Below, in pieces: positions 1-5,033 of a stretch of DNA of 5,144 nucleotides (positions are counted from its first letter, which is position 1; each line of letters starts with the position of its first letter). The stretch is from positions 1 to 5,144 of the forward strand of contig CAKSKB010000038.1 in the NCBI GenBank assembly GCA_934464705.1. Reading direction: 5' to 3'. This DNA is from an uncultured Clostridia bacterium (GTDB lineage Bacteria > Bacillota > Clostridia > HGM11514). A program made the position numbers and the translations under genes. The notes below the pieces were generated by a model. It saw nothing but the letters and a program-made list of their open reading frames with translations. It had not been told where the DNA came from and ran no database searches.

Positions 1-123
1 GACGAAAAGACAGCTGACGACAAAACCGAAGAAGTGACAGACGAAAAGGCAACAGACGAAACTGCCGATGACAAAACGGCAGACGAAACAACTGATGAAA
101 CGGAAACAAAACCCGAAAAATAA
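1..123 (+). CDS. C-terminal end of an unidentified protein with an acidic/Thr/Lys repeat tail (partial, 5' end outside window)
   Basis: Frame 1 is open from the first base to TAA at 121-123 and gives 40 residues made almost only of Asp, Glu, Lys, Thr and Ala. The tail is built from loose repeats of the type DEKTADDKTE, TDEKATDET and ADDKTADETTDET, and ends in ETKPEK. The DNA shows the same repetition, with gacgaaa-like units near 1, 40, 55, 82 and 94. Such tails are expected to be disordered, highly charged and solvent exposed. They occur at the ends of several unrelated bacterial proteins, so the tail does not identify the gene, and the functional domain lies to the left of the window. The terminator at 138-166 follows 14 nt after the stop, which supports this being a real gene end. 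The coding call is fairly secure; the function is unknown. Confidence 0.75.
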   Translation, partial: DEKTADDKTEEVTDEKATDETADDKTADETTDETETKPEK

Positions 124-130
124 TCGGTAA

Positions 131-181
131 AAATTGTGCCGCCCATGAGGTTTCCTCATGGGCGGCTTGTTTGTTTTATGT
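131..181 (+). repeat. Direct repeat copy 1: terminator palindrome with flanks
   Basis: Bases 131-166 are identical over 36 nt to 1517-1552. After a non-matching spacer of 7 nt here (8 nt in the other copy) both copies continue with ttttatgt (174-181 and 1561-1568). The identity includes non-palindromic flank (aaatt on the left, ttttatgt on the right), so the two copies are in direct orientation and share more than a common hairpin shape. Together they bracket the divergent pair at 187-1512. Confidence 0.85.
138..166. terminator. Bidirectional intrinsic terminator, 13-bp perfect palindrome (copy 1)
   Basis: The arms 138-150 (gccgcccatgagg) and 154-166 pair perfectly over 13 bp around a ttt loop. 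On the plus strand the stem is followed by a T-rich run (ttgtttgtttta). On the minus strand it is followed by caattttt. It lies between the convergent ends of the partial plus-strand gene (stop at 121-123) and the minus-strand regulator gene (stop at 187-189), so it can serve both. The same palindrome recurs at 1524-1552. Confidence 0.9.
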
Positions 182-186
182 GAAAT

Positions 187-621
187 TTAAGAATGCCTGC
201 GATATTTCATTGGTGTAGTGCCGGTAGTGTTTTTAAATGTTCGTATAAATGAATTGCAGCTGCCAAATCCGCAGTTTTCGGAAATCTGTTCAATTGTGCA
301 GCTGCTGTTTCCGCAGAAGTGAAGAAACTTAAAATCCCACGGGGCTGCCGTTGTGGTGTATTCATGGGGCGTGAGACAATCCAGAAGACAAAAGGAGTTT
401 GCACCGATATGATATTTACTTCCTTTGTATATTAGATTTCCGCTGCCCGAAGAAGTGTAAATCAACAAAAAGCCGGGAAAATCACTTCGCTTAATGCGAA
501 AATCGGATTTGCATATGAAATGCCCTGTCCATTGAGCGCAGTAATAAAGATGCTTTGCGGTTTCTGTCGGTATCCTCATATATTTTTCTTTTTCATAACA
601 TGATTCTTTTAATAAGTTCAT
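187..621 (-). CDS. AraC-family transcriptional regulator with a large internal in-frame deletion
   Basis: The product is 144 residues, about half the usual 270-310 of AraC/XylS regulators. Residues ~20-105 look like the N-terminal sugar-binding cupin, with typical segments FPGFLLIYTSSGSGNLIYKG, LLDCLTPHEY and PWDFKFLHF. Residues ~108-142 match the second helix-turn-helix of the AraC DNA-binding domain (TIEQISENCGFGS, FIRTFKNTTG, TPMKYRR). The rest of the N-terminal domain, the linker helices and the first helix-turn-helix are absent, perhaps 130-150 residues. The junction falls near residues 105-109, about plus-strand 295-309, in the sequence NSSCT. Start choice: ATG at 621 has AAGGA at 630-634 with an 8-nt spacer, whereas the later ATG at 579 has no Shine-Dalgarno. 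With one of two HTH units, normal specific DNA binding is unlikely; it could be a decaying gene, or a small sugar-binding protein that modulates the promoter. It is divergent from the gene at 763. The family call is firm; function is uncertain. Confidence 0.8.
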   Translation of the reverse strand: MNLLKESCYEKEKYMRIPTETAKHLYYCAQWTGHFICKSDFRIKRSDFPGFLLIYTSSGSGNLIYKGSKYHIGANSFCLLDCLTPHEYTTTAAPWDFKFLHFCGNSSCTIEQISENCGFGSCNSFIRTFKNTTGTTPMKYRRHS

Positions 622-628
622 GAAAATC

Positions 629-634
629 GTCCTT
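629..634 (-). promoter_or_regulatory. Ribosome binding site fixing the start at 621
   Basis: On the minus strand AAGGAC lies at 634-629, 7-8 nt before the ATG whose first base is 621. No comparable site precedes the in-frame ATG at 579, so this site decides the start of the shortened regulator. Confidence 0.7.
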
Positions 635-652
635 GCTTTCTGTTTGCAAAAA

Positions 653-665
653 TAACAAATTGTTA
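653..665. promoter_or_regulatory. Short perfect inverted repeat, possible operator
   Basis: TAACAA (653-658) and TTGTTA (660-665) are perfect 6-bp arms around a single base. The site lies about 20 nt upstream of the -35 box of the plus-strand promoter and within the leader of the regulator transcript. The region is AT rich, so chance is a real possibility; its role as a binding site is only a suggestion. Confidence 0.3.
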
Positions 666-686
666 ATTAATGAAAACATATTGATA

Positions 687-716
687 TTGACTTATGTTAT
701 GCAACTGCTATATAAT
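687..716 (+). promoter_or_regulatory. Sigma-A-like promoter for the gene at 763
   Basis: A -35 box TTGACT lies at 687-692 and a perfect -10 box TATAAT at 711-716, separated by 18 nt. Transcription would begin near 723, giving a leader of about 40 nt that holds the AAGGGGGG ribosome binding site at 747-754. Its -10 box overlaps that of the opposing promoter. Confidence 0.75.
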
Positions 717-743
717 AATATCGTAATTAAAAAGATTAGTCAA
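715..743 (-). promoter_or_regulatory. Sigma-A-like promoter for the shortened AraC gene
   Basis: Read on the minus strand, a -35 box TTGACT (743-738) is followed after exactly 17 nt by a -10 box TATTAT (720-715). Transcription would start near 708 and give a leader of about 87 nt before the ATG at 621. The -10 box shares bases 715-716 with the -10 box of the plus-strand promoter, and its -35 box lies inside the plus-strand leader. The two promoters probably cannot be occupied by polymerase at the same time. Confidence 0.65.
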
Positions 744-746
744 TAT

Positions 747-754
747 AAGGGGGG
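747..754 (+). promoter_or_regulatory. Strong ribosome binding site fixing the start at 763
   Basis: AAGGGGGG at 747-754 sits 8 nt before the ATG at 763-765. An overlapping open frame that begins at 633 lacks any such site, so this decides which frame is translated. Confidence 0.8.
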
Positions 755-762
755 CGAAAAAT

Positions 763-1512
763 ATGCTTTTTACAAAATATGCAAACAATCCTGTTTTTGG
801 CGGAAAAGAAACCGGAACCACTTTTGACGCCTATGTTTCAAAACAAGACAAAATGTTAAGAATGGATTTTTCATACCGTGAAAAAAGATCATGCGCAGTT
901 GTGTTTGGCACAGACGGAATCAACTGGAGCGAGCCGATTATTACATTATCGCCAAATCCGGAAAGCGGCTGGGAGAATGACATAAACCGTAATTGTGTGC
1001 TGTATGTTGACGGTGTTTATAAAATGTGGTATACCGGGCAGGCAAACGGGCACAGCAGGATTGGGTGTGCGGAAAGTGATGATGGTCTTAACTTTGTGCG
1101 AAAACAGTCAGAGCCGGTTATTGATTTGGAATATCCGTGGGAGGGCGAATCGGTTATGAATCCCTGTGTTATTTACGAGAACGGATTATATCGTATGTGG
1201 TATTCGCGTGAAATGCTGAAAGATTGGGGTTGGCAAAAGGAAAGAGGCGGATATGAAAGAGGAAAGGACTATAACCATTCAACATTTTGCGACTTGGTGA
1301 TCAGCGGTCTCGGCGGAGTGCGTGTAAAAAACGGTAATGTTGAATTTCAACCCATGATTCCGGATGATTGGGATTATTTTTTACTGGACAGGCTTTATAT
1401 CTGCGGGAACTGCTATTGTATGGTTTATGACAAAACAGGTGCTAAATACGGACAAATCGGATGGAAATTTTATAAAGACGGTATGGAATGTAAGTTCAAC
1501 GATTTTTTATAA
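763..1512 (+). CDS. Chimeric glycoside hydrolase remnant: half beta-propeller (GH43/GH32/GH130-like) fused to the C-terminus of a GH63/MGH1-like enzyme
   Basis: The 249-residue product has two dissimilar parts. Residues 1-148 resemble the first half of a five-bladed beta-propeller glycosidase. Blade-like repeats are visible: GTDGINWSEP near 49-58; then GVYKMWYTGQ (84-93) with AESDDGLNFVR (103-113); then NGLYRMWYS (140-148). Only about 2.5 of 5 blades are present; these proteins are usually near 300 residues. Residues ~149-249, from REMLKDWGW through ERGKDYNHSTFCDLVISG to DDWDYFLLD and VYDKTGAKYG, instead resemble from memory the C-terminal end of (alpha/alpha)6-barrel enzymes of the GH63/mannosylglycerate-hydrolase-like type. 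The switch is near base 1207. No signal peptide is seen, so it would be cytoplasmic. Neither part should be catalytically complete. The simplest inference is an in-frame deletion that joined two neighbouring glycosidase genes. The start is supported by AAGGGGGG at 747-754. The propeller assignment is fairly sure, the C-terminal one moderately so. Confidence 0.75.
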   Translation: MLFTKYANNPVFGGKETGTTFDAYVSKQDKMLRMDFSYREKRSCAVVFGTDGINWSEPIITLSPNPESGWENDINRNCVLYVDGVYKMWYTGQANGHSRIGCAESDDGLNFVRKQSEPVIDLEYPWEGESVMNPCVIYENGLYRMWYSREMLKDWGWQKERGGYERGKDYNHSTFCDLVISGLGGVRVKNGNVEFQPMIPDDWDYFLLDRLYICGNCYCMVYDKTGAKYGQIGWKFYKDGMECKFNDFL

Positions 1513-1516
1513 AACG

Positions 1517-1568
1517 AAATTGTGCCGCCCATGAGGTTTCCTCATGGGCGGCACCGTTTATTTTATGT
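1517..1568 (+). repeat. Direct repeat copy 2: terminator palindrome with flanks
   Basis: This is the partner of the repeat at 131-181: 36 identical bases (1517-1552), then a divergent 8-nt spacer, then ttttatgt at 1561-1568, which already overlaps the last codons of the beta-mannosidase gene. The distance between copies is 1386 nt from start to start. Confidence 0.85.
1522..1554. terminator. Bidirectional intrinsic terminator, 15-bp perfect palindrome (copy 2)
   Basis: Arms 1522-1536 and 1540-1554 pair perfectly over 15 bp around a ttt loop. The plus-strand exit is cgtttatttta and the minus-strand exit is aatttcgtttta, so both directions have a T-rich tail. It fills the 45-nt gap between the convergent stops of the fusion gene (1510-1512) and the beta-mannosidase (1558-1560) and evidently serves both. 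Confidence 0.9.
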
Positions 1569-3954
1569 CATATACACTTCTCAGTTTAATGTTTTTCGGG
1601 TTTCCCGAGAGAATTTCAACAGTTTTGCTGCCGGCTTCCATATCAAAAAAGTTGTCGCTCAAAATCATATCTTCCGTTTCGGAGTAGACTTCAACATATT
1701 TTGCAAAGCTTTCGGCGGAAACGGTAATCTTGTTGCCGTCAATACTGCATTTAAGCTTAGGATTTTGGAAATTGAAGTATTTCGGCAATGTGAATATAAC
1801 GGTTCCGGAGGAGAGTTCTTTTCCGTTTTCAGAAAAGGCAAAGTACAGATAGTTGTTATCAACATCAGTTCTGTGAAAATCCATTTCGCCGAGCCATACG
1901 GAGGACATTGCCTTTGCCGTAAGGCTCTGTTTGCCGGATTCTATAATTTCCCCTTCGGAACTGCAAAGCTGCCATATAACCTCCCCTTCTATATCGCGAA
2001 GCGTTTCGTTTGAAACCGCAAGCTGAGCCTTGGTTTGGTAATTATCATAGCAGCCTTCCGTCAAAATGGAAGGGTTGCCGGTCATTTCGCCGGTTTCCTT
2101 GCAGGTGATGATTACGGGCGCAAAAAATCGTTTGGCAGCATATTGCAGTGCTTTGTACCTTCCGTAATAATCTATGCTTGCCCAGGACGCAACGGGCCAG
2201 ATGTCATTAAGCTGCCAGTAGAGCGCTCCCATGCATCTGCCGCGATTTCTCCTCAGATGCTCAACGCAGTAACGCATTGCCTCAGCCTGCAGCAGCTGCG
2301 AAGCATAAAGCAGTGTGCCGAAATTACTCGGATATCTGAATGTATCCGCAAGATATGTAAGAATTTTTTTGTTTGCACCAACGCATCTTTGGTGCATTTC
2401 CATTGTTCGGCTGAATATGTTTCTGTCTTCGGGCAGGGTAAAGCTGTTCACCGTTTTTTCGCACGGGAACGATTCAAATCCAAACTCGCTTAAAAACCTG
2501 AAACAGTGATTTCTGTAATCCTCAAACGGAAGCCCTCCGTGCCATACATCCCAATAGTGACTGTCGCCGAACGCCTCGTTGTTCGGGTCAACGAAATGAC
2601 CGCATGTGGAAGGCGACGACGGAACATACGGTATTTCAGGCGCGGTTTTTTTCGCTATTTCCGGAATCAAATCCTCAAAAATTTTCAGATAGATTTCCGC
2701 ACGCTTTTTTTCTTCGAGAGGCAGCTGCCATTCCATTTCGTTATTTCCGGAAATAACCGCCATACACGCATGATGACGGAGCCTTTTGAGGTTGTCGGTC
2801 ACTTCGCATGCAATCTCGCGGTGCATTTCCTTGTCCCCGGAAACCTCCATGCAGGCAAACATCAGATCCTGAAATACCAGTATTCCGAATTCGTCGCACG
2901 CATCGTAGAAGAAATCGTCCGGATAATGTCCGCCGCCCCATACGCGCACCATGTTAAAGTTGCAGTCGCGGCATTCTTTCAGCAGATTATATGTGCGTTC
3001 CCTTGTGATTCTTGAGAGTATGTTGTCTTCGGGAATATAGTCTGCGCCCATGGCGAAAAATTTAATTCCGTTTATCTCGAATGAAAATTCTTCGCCGTAT
3101 TTATCCTTGTTTCTTATAAGCTTAAGCGACCTTAAGCCAATCCTTTTTTCCAGCCTGTCAACGCACTTTCCGTTTTGTGTAACCTCAAATGTGAAAGTGT
3201 AGAGATTCGGTGTGCCGAGACCGTTAATCCACCATAAAAGCGGATTTGCTATTTCGCTTTTTTCATTGAGAGGTATTGTGAATTTTTCTCCCGACGGGGA
3301 AGTAACAGTGCATGAAACTTCGTATTCTTCTCCTTCGATTTCGGCGGTCGGGGTTACAAATACTCTGTTTTCGCAATGCTCCTGAAGTATGCGGAAGTCG
3401 GTTATTCTCGGGGAATCGGCAGTTAAAAGATATATGCTTCTCCAGATACCTGCGTCCGGCAGCCTCGGTCCCCAGTCCCAGCCGGACATGCAAAGGGATT
3501 TTCTGAGGTGAGATGCGCCGCAGAGTGTGTCTCTTGACGAAAAAAGTTCTTCGTCTTTTTGCTTTTTCTTGAAATATATATTTGCCGGGGAAAATACCAG
3601 TTTTATTGAGTTCTGTCCATCAACAAGAACATTCGATACATCAAATTCATAGGTTCGGTGCATATTTTTGGTTGCGGCAACGAATTTGCCGTTGATGTAA
3701 ATGCTGCACAGGGTGTCAAGCCCGTCGCAGTGAAGAAGAGTTTTATGGCAGCTCCTTGAAAATTCAAATGTTCTCTCAAAGCTGTATTCGTGCTCCGAAA
3801 GCTTTAAAGCTTCAAGCTCGTTAATGCGGTAATACGGGTCCTCCATAAGTTTGTTTTCGAGCAGAAACGAATAAACCGAACCAGGTATTTTTCCGTTGCA
3901 GGAAAAGCCGTTGCCGGTCATGTGCCATGTTCCGCAAAGATCTGTTTTACGCAT
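1558..3954 (-). CDS. Beta-mannosidase, glycoside hydrolase family 2
   Basis: This 798-residue enzyme should remove terminal beta-linked mannose from the non-reducing end of manno-oligosaccharides or similar glycans by the retaining mechanism. The GH2 layout is complete. It has an N-terminal sugar-binding-like domain (about 1-180) with the WDWGPR motif at 159-164 typical of beta-mannosidases. An immunoglobulin-like domain follows (about 185-280), then a TIM barrel from about 285 to 610. The barrel carries RVWGGGHYPDDFFYDACDEF at 337-356, the acid/base Glu406 in SGNNEMEW, and the presumed nucleophile Glu490 in FLSEFGFES. GALYWQLNDIWP (576-587) is also typical. Beta-sandwich domains fill 620-798. 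Family members run about 800-890 residues, so it looks intact. No signal peptide or membrane segment is seen, so it is probably cytoplasmic and needs imported substrate. The ATG at 3954 is preceded by GAGAGGT with a 7-nt spacer. It follows the AraC gene by 23 nt in the same direction and probably shares its transcript. Specificity for mannose is inferred from motifs. Confidence 0.92.
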   Translation of the reverse strand: MRKTDLCGTWHMTGNGFSCNGKIPGSVYSFLLENKLMEDPYYRINELEALKLSEHEYSFERTFEFSRSCHKTLLHCDGLDTLCSIYINGKFVAATKNMHRTYEFDVSNVLVDGQNSIKLVFSPANIYFKKKQKDEELFSSRDTLCGASHLRKSLCMSGWDWGPRLPDAGIWRSIYLLTADSPRITDFRILQEHCENRVFVTPTAEIEGEEYEVSCTVTSPSGEKFTIPLNEKSEIANPLLWWINGLGTPNLYTFTFEVTQNGKCVDRLEKRIGLRSLKLIRNKDKYGEEFSFEINGIKFFAMGADYIPEDNILSRITRERTYNLLKECRDCNFNMVRVWGGGHYPDDFFYDACDEFGILVFQDLMFACMEVSGDKEMHREIACEVTDNLKRLRHHACMAVISGNNEMEWQLPLEEKKRAEIYLKIFEDLIPEIAKKTAPEIPYVPSSPSTCGHFVDPNNEAFGDSHYWDVWHGGLPFEDYRNHCFRFLSEFGFESFPCEKTVNSFTLPEDRNIFSRTMEMHQRCVGANKKILTYLADTFRYPSNFGTLLYASQLLQAEAMRYCVEHLRRNRGRCMGALYWQLNDIWPVASWASIDYYGRYKALQYAAKRFFAPVIITCKETGEMTGNPSILTEGCYDNYQTKAQLAVSNETLRDIEGEVIWQLCSSEGEIIESGKQSLTAKAMSSVWLGEMDFHRTDVDNNYLYFAFSENGKELSSGTVIFTLPKYFNFQNPKLKCSIDGNKITVSAESFAKYVEVYSETEDMILSDNFFDMEAGSKTVEILSGNPKNIKLRSVYDIK

Positions 3955-3961
3955 AAGTTCT

Positions 3962-3968
3962 ACCTCTC
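3962..3968 (-). promoter_or_regulatory. Ribosome binding site of the beta-mannosidase gene
   Basis: GAGAGGT (minus strand, 3968-3962) lies 7 nt before the ATG at 3954, within the 23-nt gap after the AraC stop. The gap has no room for a promoter or terminator, which supports co-transcription. Confidence 0.65.
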
Positions 3969-3977
3969 GTTAAATTT

Positions 3978-4913
3978 TTAATCATCAATCGGCGCTTCGG
4001 CATCATATTCGTAAAACGCATTTATCGATTTGTTTATTGCAGAGTGAACATAACTTGTGAAATTCTTCCTGTAAACCCTGATAAATGACGGCTTTACACC
4101 GATATATTTTTTGAATGTCCTGTAAAAGTGAGTCTTGTTATTGAAACCCGAGGTAATCGATATTTCCTGTATGGAAATGTCGGTTTCTATCAGCAGATTC
4201 ATCGCTTTGTTTATTCTTCTTTTCATAAGATATTCCGAAAACCCGCAGCCGAAATATGTTTTTAGAAGACGGCTGAAATAAACCTCCGAATAGCTGCAAA
4301 TTTCGCTTACTTTTTTAAGCGTTATCTTTTCGCCGCAGTGCTCGTTTATATAATCAAGTGCGGCGCGTAGCCTTTCCGGAACCGCCGTTTCATGCGAAAA
4401 ATCTTTTTCGTTTATAAGGTTCCGCTTTAACTGAATAAGCAGATTTCGCAGGCTGTTCTTTATGATATTTTCAAACCCCGGGGCGCGTGTGAGATTTTCT
4501 TCAAGAATAGAGAATATTAGCTGCTCTATCCTAAGGCACATATGCCCTTCAAAGTGCGCCATGCGGCTGTTTTCGTTTTTCGGAAGTTTTTGAAATTCCG
4601 GAAGCGAAAATATATCTTCGATAGAAGTTTTTCCCCTAAGGCTGTCCGAAAAATATTCCGGGCGGAGTTTGAAATTCACATATGACATATTGTCAAGGCA
4701 AGTGTATTCATGAACCTGACCGAAATCAATAAACAAAAGGCTTCCGCGGCTTAAGTGGTACGGCATATCGTTGACATAGTGCATGCCGCTGCCCGAAAAC
4801 ACATATACAAGTTCAATATAGTCGTGCATATGCTTGGGTTCATCGTGCGAGTAGAGGTTCAGCGTTATCGGCATATTGCCGCTTGAATCTTCAATGTACG
4901 GATATATTTTCAT
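3978..4913 (-). CDS. AraC-family transcriptional regulator (full length), probable activator of the beta-mannosidase gene
   Basis: From the ATG at 4913 the product is 311 residues, the normal size for the family. Residues ~25-85 form a cupin-type sensor with HMHDYIELVYVFSGSG (28-43) and a GSLLFIDFGQVHEY segment (57-70). Helical linker sequence follows to about 180. The DNA-binding domain covers about 182-283. HTH1 is in ITLKKVSEICSYSEVYFSRL (197-216). HTH2 is in ISIQEISITSGFNNKTHFYR (246-265), followed by the signature FKKYIGVKPSFIR (267-279). A 28-residue tail of no clear domain ends the protein. By family analogy it binds a sugar and activates nearby catabolic genes; the adjacent downstream beta-mannosidase is the obvious target. 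Start choice: GAAGG at 4921-4925 lies 7 nt from this ATG. A 25-residue longer reading from 4988 would begin inside the terminator hairpin at 4975-5008 and has no Shine-Dalgarno. The ligand is not deducible from sequence alone. Confidence 0.92.
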   Translation of the reverse strand: MKIYPYIEDSSGNMPITLNLYSHDEPKHMHDYIELVYVFSGSGMHYVNDMPYHLSRGSLLFIDFGQVHEYTCLDNMSYVNFKLRPEYFSDSLRGKTSIEDIFSLPEFQKLPKNENSRMAHFEGHMCLRIEQLIFSILEENLTRAPGFENIIKNSLRNLLIQLKRNLINEKDFSHETAVPERLRAALDYINEHCGEKITLKKVSEICSYSEVYFSRLLKTYFGCGFSEYLMKRRINKAMNLLIETDISIQEISITSGFNNKTHFYRTFKKYIGVKPSFIRVYRKNFTSYVHSAINKSINAFYEYDAEAPIDD

Positions 4914-4916
4914 ATG

Positions 4917-4925
4917 CTCACCTTC
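4917..4925 (-). promoter_or_regulatory. Ribosome binding site fixing the AraC start at 4913
   Basis: Read on the minus strand, GAAGGTGAG spans 4925-4917, with GAAGG ending 7 nt before the ATG at 4913. It rules in this start over the upstream in-frame ATG at 4988. Confidence 0.75.
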
Positions 4926-4931
4926 TTTTTC

Positions 4932-4960
4932 AGTATAACATTTTTTTTCGGAAAATACAA
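4932..4960 (-). promoter_or_regulatory. Candidate promoter of the AraC/beta-mannosidase unit
   Basis: On the minus strand a -35-like TTGTAT (4960-4955) is separated by exactly 17 nt from TATACT (4937-4932). A TG one base upstream of the -10 box makes it an extended -10 (TGTTATACT). The predicted start near 4925 leaves only about 12 nt of leader, so the ribosome binding site would be at the very 5' end of the message. The weak -35 box suits an activator-dependent promoter. Confidence 0.55.
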
Positions 4961-4974
4961 TAGTTTTATAAAAT

Positions 4975-5008
4975 TTTCCCGAGGACAAAATTTGTTGCCC
5001 TCGGGAAA
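4975..5008 (-). terminator. Intrinsic terminator after the SLH-domain gene
   Basis: TTTCCCGAGG at 4975-4984 pairs perfectly over 10 bp with CCTCGGGAAA at 4999-5008 around a 14-nt loop that can itself form a small acaa/ttgt stem. On the minus strand the hairpin runs into aattttat, a modest T tract. It lies 25 nt after the stop of the SLH gene and before the AraC promoter, so it separates the two transcription units. Confidence 0.75.
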
Positions 5009-5033
5009 TATAAAATAAGGAGAGAGATATAGC

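Larger units (their letters stand above)
684..746. repeat. 9-bp perfect inverted repeat carrying both -35 boxes
   Basis: ATATTGACT at 684-692 is the exact reverse complement of AGTCAATAT at 738-746. The axis is at base 715, inside the overlapping -10 boxes. The six inner bases of each arm are the two -35 boxes and the outer three extend the symmetry beyond them. It may reflect a symmetric bidirectional promoter or an operator pair for the same regulator. ATATTG is also repeated in tandem at 678-683 and 684-689. Confidence 0.6.

Noticed and set aside
207..404. Second minus-strand open frame inside the shortened AraC gene
   Set aside because: It overlaps the AraC coding frame, shows no domain and has no start signals.
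622..762. Riboswitch or structured leader RNA
   Set aside because: The region is AT rich and fully used by two promoters and ribosome binding sites. No aptamer-like conserved stems were recognised.
633..827. Plus-strand open frame across the divergent promoter region
   Set aside because: It begins upstream of the predicted promoter start, has no Shine-Dalgarno, and overlaps the well-supported gene at 763 in another frame.
131..1568. Insertion sequence or transposon bounded by the repeated palindromes
   Set aside because: The repeats are in direct orientation, look like ordinary intrinsic terminators with T-rich tails, and no transposase or recombinase lies between them.
1522..3506. Several open frames on the plus strand (for example 1522-2013, 2035-2493, 2506-3015, 3312-3506)
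   Set aside because: They lie antisense to the beta-mannosidase gene, have no ribosome binding sites and no recognisable domains, while the minus-strand frame has full GH2 motifs. They are shadows.
3955..3977. Independent promoter for the beta-mannosidase gene in the gap after the AraC gene
   Set aside because: Only 23 nt are available and they hold the ribosome binding site. No -10/-35 pair fits within the gap, though a promoter inside the AraC gene cannot be excluded.
4914..4988. A 25-residue N-terminal extension of the AraC protein starting at 4988
   Set aside because: The ATG lies in the loop of the terminator hairpin and lacks a ribosome binding site. The extension has no family similarity, and the candidate promoter lies downstream of it.
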